From Synergistaceae bacterium (GTDB taxonomy: Bacteria; Synergistota; Synergistia; Synergistales; Aminobacteriaceae): a stretch of DNA of 43,248 nucleotides. Each line of letters begins with the position of its first letter. Position 1 is the stretch's first letter. Location: contig WRHH01000020.1 of assembly GCA_009783355.1 (NCBI GenBank), forward strand, positions 1 to 43,248. Reading direction: 5' to 3'. Position numbers and translations under genes: made by a program. Below, in pieces: positions 24,756-33,656 of this stretch. The notes under the pieces were generated by a model. That model saw only the letters and a program-made list of their open reading frames with translations. It did no database searches and was not told where the DNA came from.

Positions 24756-27116
24756 ATTATTAATCCCATACTCCTCCAAAAGCTTTTCATACCTATCCTG
24801 AACGCTTACGGGTTTGGGGTCGTCTTCCACATATCGCACAACATATTTGGGAGCAGCCGGAACAACAGGGTTTGGCTTTGGCGGCGGGGGCGCGCTTTGT
24901 TTTTGCGCGGCGGCTATTGCAGCAGCTTCATTGGCTTGCGCTATTAATGTTAGTTCAAGAGCTTCTTCCAATTCCCTCAAGAGGTCGTCATCCTGAGCAA
25001 TTGTTATTAGAACAGGGGCTCTTGAATCTGAAACGGAGCCTGTCCCTCCATGTACCGGACACTTTGTTGTCGGCGCGCTCCCTCTTTTTAGGTACAGCGG
25101 TACTGTCGGGCAACCGGAAGTAGCAAGAAAACCGCTTTGTCTGCAGATTCCAGCTAATGATACGTTCATTTCGGCAGTAGGTACGTCGAATTTTGATTTT
25201 AATCCTAAAGTGGAAATTGCGTACGTAATGAATTCTTTCCATGGCGGAGCTGCTATAGTTCCGCCTGTGACTCCCTTGCCCAGGGTTTTGTTGTCGTCTT
25301 TCCCTGTATAAACAGAAGCCACTAACCCCGGAACTCCTCCAATGAACCATGCATCAATGAAGTCGTTGGTAGTGCCTGTTTTTCCGAATACTTGAGTGTT
25401 GGGGATTTTTGCTCTTGTGCCTGTCCCCGCAGTTATAACGTCAAAAAGCATGGATAGAATCGTCCATGATGTTTCAGGGGAAATTGCCTGTATTATTTTC
25501 GGTTCGTTTACTTCTAAAATATCCCCTTTCCATGAACGAATCTCTCGAATGAACACTGGTTTTTCAGCTCTTTTTCCGGAATTTGCGAAGACTGAAAACG
25601 CAAAAGCCATTTCAAGCGGAGTTAAGCTTGCTGAGCCAAGCGCTAAAGACATATCGTCAGGAAGATACGGAGTAGTTATTCCTGCTTTTTTAGCGAAGTT
25701 AATGACAGGTTTGGCGCCAATATGAGCTATGCAGCGTATGGGTACAGTATTAAGCGACTTCGTAAGGGCATAAAGCATAGTCACCTCTCCATGATATTTC
25801 CCGTCATAGTTTGTTGGTAACCATTCCTTTTTGCCCCTGCCTCCTGACCCGAATTTTAGCTTCCCGTCTATGAAATGGTCGGAAGGGCGCAGCCCTGTCT
25901 CAATGGCTGCGCCGTAGATAAAAGGCTTAAAACTTGATCCCGGCTGTCTATAAGCTTGAGTTGCCCTGTTGAATTTGCTTTCGTTAAAATCTTTTCCTCC
26001 TACAAGGGCTAGCACTTCGCATGACCCCGGCTGAATTGCAGCGAGAGCTCCCTGATTTTCCATTTTTGTAATAATCTCTTGAGCTTTATCCTGCAGTCTT
26101 ATGTCAACTGTTGTGTAAATTTCCAGCCCGCCGCCGTATACTTTTTCCGTTCCGTACTTAGGAAGCAATTCGTTGAACAGCACCCATGATACAAAATACG
26201 GCGCGCGATTATACTCTTCGACTATATTTGGAATATGTTTAAATACAAGTTCCTCATATTTTGCTTCTTTTGCTACTAAACTGCTTATCCATCCGAGAGA
26301 TTTCATTCTGTCAAGAACATATGACTGTCGAGTTTTTGAGGTCGTTATGTCCGTCATTGGATTGTATTTGTTAGGCGCCGGAATAAGGCCGACCAATACT
26401 GCCGACTCAGCTACACTTAATTCGGACGCCGGTTTTCCGAAATAAGTACGCGAAGCTGTGTCCACTCCCCATGCTCCGCGCCCAAAATAAATCGTATTCA
26501 TGTACATTTCTAAAATTTCATCTTTAGAATAAATCTCCTCTATCCTGAAAGAAATCAAGATTTCCTTTATTTTTCGGGTTAGAGTTCTTTCTTGAGAAAG
26601 GAATAAATTTCGTGCAAGTTGCTGTGTTATGGTGCTTCCGCCTTGGATAGTCCCTGTCCCATACAGTTTTTGCTGTATATCAGCCCATAATGCTCTCGCG
26701 ATTCCCTGAATACTTATTCCGTTATGGGAGTAAAAATCCGCGTCTTCAGCTGCCAATGCAGCCTTGATCATCCACGGAGATATTTCTTTGAGCTCCACCA
26801 AATTACGGTTTTCAGTAAAAAGTTTCGCAATTACTTCATTATTTCTATCATATACTATGCTTGGAATATTTATATTGTATGATTTAATTTCCTCGAGAGA
26901 AGGAATATCTTCCGCTGCTTTCACTATACTCATGGATATAAAAATAGAACACGAAACAACAATTGATGTTATTACCAAAAACATCAATTTAAGTATAAAA
27001 AAGGTAAAATATCGCAATATCGAAAATAATGCTCCAATTATACTTACATTAGTTGAATCATTATTCTCGTTATCTTTTTTAGAATCTATGCTTCCTTTTC
27101 TATTTTGGGCTTCCAT
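24753..27116 (-). CDS. Class A penicillin-binding protein (PBP1A type), copy 1
   Basis: This 787-residue bifunctional peptidoglycan synthase has a membrane helix at about residues 30-65. The glycosyltransferase domain contains AALAAEDADFYSHNGIS (catalytic Glu) and GGSTITQQLARNLFL, followed by RKIKEILISFRIEEIYSKDE. The transpeptidase domain has QPGSSFKPF (SxxK), TKSLNTV (SxN) and FGKTGTTNDF (KTG). A Cys-containing segment (ICRQSGFLATSGCPTVPLYL, then CPVHGG) and a Pro-rich tail follow. It polymerises and cross-links murein at the inner membrane. The ATG at 27116 is chosen because a G-rich site precedes it; a TTG farther out has none. The stop lies in the heptamer repeat. The paralogue directly upstream shows tandem duplication. 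Confidence 0.92.
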   Translation of the reverse strand: MEAQNRKGSIDSKKDNENNDSTNVSIIGALFSILRYFTFFILKLMFLVITSIVVSCSIFISMSIVKAAEDIPSLEEIKSYNINIPSIVYDRNNEVIAKLFTENRNLVELKEISPWMIKAALAAEDADFYSHNGISIQGIARALWADIQQKLYGTGTIQGGSTITQQLARNLFLSQERTLTRKIKEILISFRIEEIYSKDEILEMYMNTIYFGRGAWGVDTASRTYFGKPASELSVAESAVLVGLIPAPNKYNPMTDITTSKTRQSYVLDRMKSLGWISSLVAKEAKYEELVFKHIPNIVEEYNRAPYFVSWVLFNELLPKYGTEKVYGGGLEIYTTVDIRLQDKAQEIITKMENQGALAAIQPGSCEVLALVGGKDFNESKFNRATQAYRQPGSSFKPFIYGAAIETGLRPSDHFIDGKLKFGSGGRGKKEWLPTNYDGKYHGEVTMLYALTKSLNTVPIRCIAHIGAKPVINFAKKAGITTPYLPDDMSLALGSASLTPLEMAFAFSVFANSGKRAEKPVFIREIRSWKGDILEVNEPKIIQAISPETSWTILSMLFDVITAGTGTRAKIPNTQVFGKTGTTNDFIDAWFIGGVPGLVASVYTGKDDNKTLGKGVTGGTIAAPPWKEFITYAISTLGLKSKFDVPTAEMNVSLAGICRQSGFLATSGCPTVPLYLKRGSAPTTKCPVHGGTGSVSDSRAPVLITIAQDDDLLRELEEALELTLIAQANEAAAIAAAQKQSAPPPPKPNPVVPAAPKYVVRYVEDDPKPVSVQDRYEKLLEEYGINN

Positions 27117-27232
27117 TTCTCTGCCCCCTGGTATTTTGTCCCGTACTCTTTTTTCATCATTTACAGCGAAATCTACCAAAAAACAACTTTACAACTATGT
27201 CATTTTATTTTTCGGTTTCTATTCTTATAATT

Positions 27233-29560
27233 TTAATCATAAATTCCGTAGTCCTTTAAAAGCTGTTGATATTTTTCTTCAATAGTTTCAGGTGAATCAA
27301 TCGGGACGCGGTTCACTGCAGGAGGCGTCCGTCCGGTTTCATTGCCTGTATTTTGATTGACAGGCGGTTTAGGTTGCTGCGGTAATTCGTATGTGTTCTT
27401 ATACCAATACTCGTCCGACTGCTGCTCATATTCAGTTAATTGCTCTATTTGTTGTTCATATTCACTGAAAATATCAGCGTCTTGATCAATTCGTATTAAG
27501 ACGGGAGCATTATCATCAGTAATGCCTCCATTCCCTCCGTGGGTTGGGCATGTCGATGTCGGAGCTGTGCCCTCTTCAAGATAAAGTGAGACCGCAGGGC
27601 ATTCCGAAGTGCTTAAAAAGCCTGTAGTTCTGCAAATGGACACTCTTTTTACGTCTACACTTGGCGATGGGACGCCAAAGTTCGGTTTTAGGCCAAGCGT
27701 TGAATGAGCATATTCCATGAAATCCTTCCACGGCGGCGCCGCGACAACTCCCCCCGTCATACCTTTTCCAAGGGGTTTATTATCATCATTTCCGGCGAAA
27801 ATAGAAGCGACAAGTCCCGGTACTCCGCCAATAAACCATGCATCAATAAAATCATTGGTCGTTCCTGTTTTTCCAAATACTTGAGTTTTTGGTATCGCTG
27901 CCCTTGTTCCTGTCCCTGCTGTTATCACGTCAAAAAGCATTGATAGAATTGTCCATGATGTCTCCGCTCTTATTGCTTGAATGGAAGCAGGCTCATTCTT
28001 TTCTAATGTTTCACCCGTCCATGACCGTATTTCACGTATAAATACGGGTTTTTCCGGTCGTTTTCCTTCATTCGCAAAGACAGAAAACGCGAACGCCATT
28101 TCAAGCGGCGTCAGGCTGGCTGAACCAAGCGCTACTGATAAATTAGGCTGCAGGTATTGTGTAGTTATTCCTGACTGTCTCGCGAACTCAATTACAGGGG
28201 ATATTCCTATATGAGCGGAACAGCGGACAGGAACGGTATTGAGCGATTTTGTAAGCGCGTAGAGCATCGTAACCTCTCCATGGAATTTTCCGTCGTAATT
28301 GCCTGGTGTCCATGTTTTAGTCTTGCCTACATTGAAGATTAATTTATCATCAATGAAATGATCTGAAGGTCTAATTCCTTTCTCAATTGCAGCGCCATAG
28401 ATGAACGGTTTAAAGCTTGAACCCGGCTGCCTGTATGCTTGAGTAGCCCTGTTAAATTTACTTTCGTTGAAGTCTTTACCTCCAACAAGCGTTAAGACTT
28501 CTCCAGTGCCAGGCTCTATAGCGACAATTGCCCCTTGGGTTTTCATATCTGCTACAACTGCCTGAGCTTTATCTTGAAGCCTTATATCAAGCGTCGTGAA
28601 AACTTCCATTCCTCCGCCATAAACTTTATCAGTTCCATATTTTGGAAGAAGGTCATTAAAAAGTATGTGAGAAACAAAGTATGGCGCTCGGTTATATTCC
28701 TCGACTTTGTTTGGGGTATGTTTAAATACGAGTTCTTCTTTCTTTGCCCTTTCAACTTGAGATTCATCCAACCATCCAAGTGTTTTCATACGCTCAAGCA
28801 CGTATGACTGCCGGCTCTTCGCCCGTGATAAATTTGCTTCGGGGTTATACCTGTTTGGAGCGGGAATGAGCCCCGCTAAAATTGTAGATTCCGCCACGCT
28901 CAATTCCGAAGCTGATTTTCCAAAGTACGTATATGCCGCGGTATCTATTCCCCATGCCCCGCGTCCAAAGTAAATTGTATTTAAGTACATCTCAAGGATT
29001 TTATCCTTTGAGTAAATATCTTCAAGCCTGAAAGAAATCAGCATCTCTTTAATTTTTCTCGTAAGCGTTACTTCCTGAGATAAGTACAAGCTTCTTGAAA
29101 GTTGCTGAGTAATTGTGCTTCCGCCCTGCATGCTTCCAGTCCCCAACAATTTATGCTGTATATCGAACCACAACGCTCTGGCTATTCCCCAAATACTTAT
29201 GCCGCTGTGCGAGTAAAAATCAGAGTCTTCAGCAGCTAATACGGCTTTGACCATCCATGGAGATATGTTTTTCAGTTCAACCGGGTTGCGGTTTTCAGTG
29301 AATAATTTTGCTATGACCTCATTATTCCTGTCGTATATTACGCTAGGGACGTTTATCCTGTGCGTCTTTAGCTGGGAGTTTGTGGGCAGCTCGTCTGCGA
29401 TTTGCACTACAAAAATTGTTCCAGCAACAACAACGCCCGCTATAGCTAAAAGGACAAACGTTATGAACGAAAGAAAAATAATTTTTAAAGTTGAGCTTTC
29501 CTTTTTTTTATACTTTTTGTTACCGCTTTTTTTTGAATAATTATTCGTGTTGTTTGCCAT
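27233..29560 (-). CDS. Class A penicillin-binding protein (PBP1A type), copy 2
   Basis: This 775-residue paralogue of the neighbouring PBP has a Lys-rich cytoplasmic N-terminus and a helix at about 25-50 (IIFLSFITFVLLAIAGVVVA). The glycosyltransferase motifs are AVLAAEDSDFYSHSGIS and GGSTITQQLSRSLYL. The transpeptidase motifs are QPGSSFKPF, TKSLNTV and FGKTGTTNDF. The C-terminal Cys segment (SICRTTGFLSTSECPAVSLY) and a variable Gln/Pro-rich tail end in YQQLLKDYGIYD, similar to copy 1. An AGGGAGACC ribosome site precedes the ATG. The two copies diverge mainly in the cytoplasmic head and tail, suggesting specialisation. No obvious promoter lies in the 116-base gap to copy 1, so they may be cotranscribed. 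Confidence 0.93.
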   Translation of the reverse strand: MANNTNNYSKKSGNKKYKKKESSTLKIIFLSFITFVLLAIAGVVVAGTIFVVQIADELPTNSQLKTHRINVPSVIYDRNNEVIAKLFTENRNPVELKNISPWMVKAVLAAEDSDFYSHSGISIWGIARALWFDIQHKLLGTGSMQGGSTITQQLSRSLYLSQEVTLTRKIKEMLISFRLEDIYSKDKILEMYLNTIYFGRGAWGIDTAAYTYFGKSASELSVAESTILAGLIPAPNRYNPEANLSRAKSRQSYVLERMKTLGWLDESQVERAKKEELVFKHTPNKVEEYNRAPYFVSHILFNDLLPKYGTDKVYGGGMEVFTTLDIRLQDKAQAVVADMKTQGAIVAIEPGTGEVLTLVGGKDFNESKFNRATQAYRQPGSSFKPFIYGAAIEKGIRPSDHFIDDKLIFNVGKTKTWTPGNYDGKFHGEVTMLYALTKSLNTVPVRCSAHIGISPVIEFARQSGITTQYLQPNLSVALGSASLTPLEMAFAFSVFANEGKRPEKPVFIREIRSWTGETLEKNEPASIQAIRAETSWTILSMLFDVITAGTGTRAAIPKTQVFGKTGTTNDFIDAWFIGGVPGLVASIFAGNDDNKPLGKGMTGGVVAAPPWKDFMEYAHSTLGLKPNFGVPSPSVDVKRVSICRTTGFLSTSECPAVSLYLEEGTAPTSTCPTHGGNGGITDDNAPVLIRIDQDADIFSEYEQQIEQLTEYEQQSDEYWYKNTYELPQQPKPPVNQNTGNETGRTPPAVNRVPIDSPETIEEKYQQLLKDYGIYD

Positions 29561-29605
29561 AAAGGTCTCCCTTGCTGAATATAAATACTTCTATGATGTA
29601 TAGAT

Positions 29606-29633
29606 ATTATATAGTCATAATGAAAAAAGTAAA
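29606..29633 (-). promoter_or_regulatory. Likely promoter of the tandem PBP genes
   Basis: On the minus strand TTTACT (29633-29628) is followed after 16 bases by a perfect TATAAT (29611-29606), about 46 bases before the PBP start codon. The rest of the 240-base divergent gap should hold the hydrogenase promoter; TATAAT on the plus strand at 29746-29751 is a candidate but without a clear -35 box. Confidence 0.5.
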
Positions 29634-29801
29634 TGCGTTACGCCCGACTGCGTGGAAACGTCTTGCCTGAATGGACGGATAGGGATATATACAATATTGG
29701 AAGAAAATCTCACAAAATTATAGAAAAATTCTTCCATGAATGTATTATAATTAACAATGAATTTATAAATGGTGGGATAAGAAAGAGGTGGGGATAGAGA
29801 A

Positions 29802-31586
29802 ATGTATCGTTCACATGTGCTAATATGCAACGGAACAGGATGCCATTCCGGAGGAGCTACTGAAACGACTGAAGCAATAAAGAAAGAAATTGAAAAACTT
29901 TCTCTTGCTAATGAAGTTGCTGTTGTCCCAACGGGATGTCATGGAATGTGCGAAATGGGGCCAATTATCGTTGTGTACCCTGAAGGTACGTTCTATTGCA
30001 GAGTTAACCCTGAGGATGGTGTGGAAATAGTTCGCGAGCATCTCGCTAAAGGAAGAACCGTTGAACGTCTCATGTTCAGAGAATCTGAGAGAATTAGTGT
30101 AGCTTCATACAAAGAGCTTCCGTTTTACAGCAAACAGAAAAGAATTGCTCTTAAAAACTGCGGCTATATTAACCCCGACAGTATTGAGGAATACATAGGG
30201 CATAGCGGGTACGAAGCGTTAGGAAAGTGTCTTACCTCATTGACTCAAGAGCAGGTAATTGAAGAGTTAAAAAAATCCGGACTCCGCGGTAGAGGCGGCG
30301 GCGGATTCCCTACCGGACTTAAATGGAGTTTCTGCGCTAAATCTCCTGGTCCGAAAAAGTATGTTATTTGTAACGCGGATGAAGGAGACCCGGGCGCATT
30401 CATGGATAGATCAATACTTGAAGGCGACCCGCATTCAATTATTGAAGGCATGGCTATCGGAGCTTATGCTATTGGCGCGGATGAGGCGTATATTTACTGC
30501 CGCGCTGAGTATCCTCTTGCGATAGAAAGGCTCAAGACCGCAATAGCTCAAGCTGAAGAATATGGTTTGCTAGGAGAAAAAATCTTCGGGACTGATTTTT
30601 CATTTGAGATTCATATAAAGGAAGGCGCGGGAGCTTTCGTTTGCGGTGAGGAGACAGCGCTGATGGGTTCCATAGAAGGGAAGCGCGGGATGCCCCGCCC
30701 AAGGCCTCCGTTCCCGGCAGTTTCCGGCCTTTGGGGTAAACCCACAAATATAAATAATGTAGAAACTTGGGCTAACGTTCCGCAGATAATCCTTAACGGA
30801 GGAGAATGGTACGCCTCTATGGGGACTGCGGAATCAAAAGGAACGAAAGTTTTTGCTCTAACCGGCAAGGTCAAACATACCGGACTCGTGGAAGTTCCGA
30901 TGGGCGTCACTTTGCGCGAAATAATCATGGAGATTGGCGGCGGAATTCTCAACGATAAGAAGTTTAAAGCTGTTCAGATTGGAGGCCCTTCAGGAGGTTG
31001 TTTAACAGAGGATCATCTCGATACGCCCGTTAGCTATGAGGACCTTACAAGGCTTGGCGCCATAATGGGTTCCGGCGGCCTTGTCGTTATGGACGAAGAA
31101 AACTGCATGATAGACGTCGCCAAATTCTTCCTTGAGTTTACTCAGCGGGAATCATGCGGAAAATGTTCTCCATGCCGTGAAGGAACCAAACAGATGCTTA
31201 TTATGCTTGACGAGATAACAAAAGGAAATGGGAAGATTGAAGACATAAAGAAGCTTGAGGAACTTGCTCTAATGGTCAAAAATATGTCGCTTTGCGGCCT
31301 TGGTCAGACCGCTCCCAACCCGTTGCTGACGACGCTGAAATACTTCCGCCATGAATATGAGGCTCATATAATTGAAAAACGTTGTCCGGCTCATGTCTGC
31401 TCGGGTCTGATTACCTTTACTATTCATGCGGATAAATGCAAACGCTGCGGCCTTTGTACTAAAAACTGCCCGGCGAAATGTATATCGGGCGATAAAAACA
31501 CGGCATATGTTATCGACAACGAGCGGTGTGTAAAGTGCGGAACGTGCATTGATAAATGCCCGTTCAAGGCTATTACGAAAGAATAG
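29802..31586 (+). CDS. hoxF: NAD(P)H-binding diaphorase subunit of NAD-linked [NiFe] hydrogenase (HoxF/HydB-like)
   Basis: This 594-residue NuoF-like flavoprotein has several cofactor domains. A thioredoxin-like 2Fe-2S domain lies at about residues 5-90 (CNGTGCHSGG, PTGCHGMCEMG). The FMN/NADH domain has LRGRGGGGFPTGLKW and NADEGDPGAFMDR. An SLBB-like region follows, then the N3-type 4Fe-4S site SCGKCSPCREGT. A C-terminal ferredoxin domain has two 4Fe-4S motifs (CKRCGLCTKNCPAKC, CVKCGTCIDKCPF). The C-terminal ferredoxin is typical of HndC/HydB of bifurcating FeFe hydrogenases and absent from classical HoxF. It should pass electrons between NAD(P)H and the partner subunits. It is the first gene of a four-gene operon; no separate NuoE-like gene is present. 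Confidence 0.92.
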   Translation: MYRSHVLICNGTGCHSGGATETTEAIKKEIEKLSLANEVAVVPTGCHGMCEMGPIIVVYPEGTFYCRVNPEDGVEIVREHLAKGRTVERLMFRESERISVASYKELPFYSKQKRIALKNCGYINPDSIEEYIGHSGYEALGKCLTSLTQEQVIEELKKSGLRGRGGGGFPTGLKWSFCAKSPGPKKYVICNADEGDPGAFMDRSILEGDPHSIIEGMAIGAYAIGADEAYIYCRAEYPLAIERLKTAIAQAEEYGLLGEKIFGTDFSFEIHIKEGAGAFVCGEETALMGSIEGKRGMPRPRPPFPAVSGLWGKPTNINNVETWANVPQIILNGGEWYASMGTAESKGTKVFALTGKVKHTGLVEVPMGVTLREIIMEIGGGILNDKKFKAVQIGGPSGGCLTEDHLDTPVSYEDLTRLGAIMGSGGLVVMDEENCMIDVAKFFLEFTQRESCGKCSPCREGTKQMLIMLDEITKGNGKIEDIKKLEELALMVKNMSLCGLGQTAPNPLLTTLKYFRHEYEAHIIEKRCPAHVCSGLITFTIHADKCKRCGLCTKNCPAKCISGDKNTAYVIDNERCVKCGTCIDKCPFKAITKE

Positions 31587-31597
31587 GGGTGGAGAAG

Positions 31598-33076
31598 ATG
31601 ATAAAACTCCATTTTGATGGAAAAGAATGTACCGGAACTAAAGGACAAACCATCCTTGAAGTAGCTTTAGCTAATGGAATAACTACTATTCCTACGTTAT
31701 GCTGGCTTGAAGGACTTCACCCTGAAGGCGCTTGCCGTATGTGCGTTGTGGAGGTTGAAGGAAGCCCAAAAATGCTTACTGCTTGCACATCGCCCGCTGA
31801 AGATGGTATGAAGATACTCACGCGGACCGACAAACTTAAAGAATACCGCAAACAGATACTTGAACTGCTTTTTGCCGGACGCAATCATTTTTGCATGTAT
31901 TGTTCAGCGAGCGGCGATTGCGAGCTTCAGGCTCTTGCAATAGAGCATGGAATGGACTCAGTGCGCTACCCGTACTTGTTCCCGAATATAGAGAATGATA
32001 CGACTTCGAGTGACTTTATGGTTGACAGAAACCGTTGCGTCCTATGTGATCGTTGCATTCGTACATGTCAGGAAATAGTTGGCGCCTGCTCTCTTGGACT
32101 TGAGAAACGTGGATGGGTTACCAATGTCATCTCTGATCTTGGAGAGAAATTTGGAAACAGCTCGACTTGTGTTTCCTGCGGCGCCTGCGCGCAAGCTTGC
32201 CCGACGGGAACAATAACAATAAGAGAACAGGCATATCGCGGTCGGCGTAAAGATTGCGACAAAGCAGTGGAGGCCACATGTCCGCTTTGCGCGATGGGGT
32301 GCAAAATCAATGTGCACGTTCGCAGAAATTCGCTGGTTCGGATTGATGGAGTTACGGGTTCCAAATACGCCGATGGAGGGCAGCTTTGCCGCAAAGGAAG
32401 AATAGAATTGCTTAGAGCTTCGGAAGGCCCTCGTCTTACCACTCCAATGATACGTTCCGGCGCCGGATTCCGTGAAGCTTCTTGGGACGAGGTTTTAGAC
32501 CTGATAACCGAAAAGATTAATAAGGCTGACAAATCAAAATCTGGCGCTGTGGCATCGTTGATGACGCCCATTGATGAGCTCAAATATTTTGCCGGATTTT
32601 TCGGCGCATTGGGAATAAAGACCGATTGCCGCGAGGGAAGAGTTCCGCCCGAAGCCAAATACGTAAAGGAAAGCCATGTTCGTTCAGCTGATGATTCAAT
32701 TAATGATCGTGAGAATGAAGTCAATAGGATGCGTTCGATTCTTGCGGCGAGCCCGTGGTTGGGAGTTGGTAGCGAGCCGTCTGAAAAGGAACCGGTTGGA
32801 AAAGGTATGTTAAGCCTTGATTTTCTTTTCTTCCGTACGACGGGGCTAGTCGAGCCATGCGTTGATGTTCTGGACGCACTTGACCACTCGAAATTTTCAG
32901 TAGTTCAAACCCCGTATATTTCTCACCCGATGGCGTACCTTGCGGATGTGCTTATTCCTGCCGCCGCGTGGTTTGAGCTTGCGGGGATTTGCGAGCCTGC
33001 GGTATCGATAAAAGAAATGTGTGAAGTTTTAGAGTCGCTTGCTGTGCGGCTTGCGATAAAGATAAAGGAGGTGTAA
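31598..33076 (+). CDS. hoxU: NuoG/HoxU-like iron-sulfur subunit with a shortened molybdopterin-domain remnant
   Basis: This 492-residue protein carries a 2Fe-2S domain (TLCWLEGLHPEGACRMCVVE) and the His-Cys 4Fe-4S site NHFCMYCSASGDCELQ. Two 4Fe-4S motifs follow (CVLCDRCIRTCQ, CVSCGACAQACPTG). At about 220-270 it has the Mop-type 4Fe-4S motif CPLCAMGCKINV with a distal Cys (GGQLCRKGR), like the N7 site of NuoG. The last 220 residues resemble fragments of the molybdopterin oxidoreductase domain (HPMAYLADVLIPAAAWFELA) but are far too short to be catalytic. HoxU is normally about half this length. The ATG at 31598 is chosen from GGGGTGGAG upstream; an in-frame ATG at 31556 lies within hoxF. It relays electrons between the flavin and hydrogenase subunits. 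Confidence 0.88.
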   Translation: MIKLHFDGKECTGTKGQTILEVALANGITTIPTLCWLEGLHPEGACRMCVVEVEGSPKMLTACTSPAEDGMKILTRTDKLKEYRKQILELLFAGRNHFCMYCSASGDCELQALAIEHGMDSVRYPYLFPNIENDTTSSDFMVDRNRCVLCDRCIRTCQEIVGACSLGLEKRGWVTNVISDLGEKFGNSSTCVSCGACAQACPTGTITIREQAYRGRRKDCDKAVEATCPLCAMGCKINVHVRRNSLVRIDGVTGSKYADGGQLCRKGRIELLRASEGPRLTTPMIRSGAGFREASWDEVLDLITEKINKADKSKSGAVASLMTPIDELKYFAGFFGALGIKTDCREGRVPPEAKYVKESHVRSADDSINDRENEVNRMRSILAASPWLGVGSEPSEKEPVGKGMLSLDFLFFRTTGLVEPCVDVLDALDHSKFSVVQTPYISHPMAYLADVLIPAAAWFELAGICEPAVSIKEMCEVLESLAVRLAIKIKEV

Positions 33077-33082
33077 GACGGG

Positions 33083-33634
33083 ATGTCTGACAAACCAAAA
33101 GTTGCGACAGTATGGCTTGAGTCCTGTGCAGGATGTCATATGTCTTTTCTTGACATTGATGAGAGAATTGTAAATCTGCTTTCTCAGGTTGAGTTGACAG
33201 CCAGCCCTGTAACGGACATAAAAGATATTCCCGAGGTTACGCTCGGCATAATTGACGGCGGAATAGGGAACGAAGAAGAACTGCACATTGCGCAGGAATT
33301 ACGGAAAAAATGTAAAATTCTTATGGTTATGGGCGATTGCGCGGTATTCGGCGGAATAAATACCATGAGAAACTCTCTTACACCGGAACAGGTATTGAAG
33401 GGCGCTTATGCGGACGGAGCAACTCCTACTACGGTAAACCCATCAGGAAAGCTTCCCGGGGAGGATATTCCGAAATTACTTCCTCAGGCAAATGCTGTTG
33501 ACAGGTACGTTAATGTTGATGTGTATGTACCGGGATGCCCGCCGGATGCTGACGCTATATACTATGCCCTGAGCGAGATCCTTGCGGGGCGTATCCCCGT
33601 CAAAATACCGGCTGATATGACGCGGTACGACTAA
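33083..33634 (+). CDS. hoxY: [NiFe] hydrogenase small subunit
   Basis: This 183-residue protein matches the short small subunits of cytoplasmic group 3 [NiFe] hydrogenases. The proximal 4Fe-4S cluster ligands are C15 and C18 (WLESCAGCHMSFLD), the Cys in MVMGDCAVFGG and the one in YVPGCPPDADAIYYAL. There is no Tat signal peptide and no medial/distal cluster domain, so it acts in the cytoplasm and passes electrons to the HoxU-like subunit. AAGGAGG lies upstream, six bases after the hoxU stop. Residue pattern and context favour HoxY over the F420-linked or methyl-viologen-reducing types. Confidence 0.93.
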   Translation: MSDKPKVATVWLESCAGCHMSFLDIDERIVNLLSQVELTASPVTDIKDIPEVTLGIIDGGIGNEEELHIAQELRKKCKILMVMGDCAVFGGINTMRNSLTPEQVLKGAYADGATPTTVNPSGKLPGEDIPKLLPQANAVDRYVNVDVYVPGCPPDADAIYYALSEILAGRIPVKIPADMTRYD

Positions 33635-33656
33635 GCGAAGGGAAGAGGAAATTATT

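Noticed and set aside
31556-31597. Longer N-terminus for the HoxU-like protein
   Set aside because: It would overlap the ferredoxin-coding end of hoxF and lacks a ribosome site; the ATG at 31598 matches the family start.
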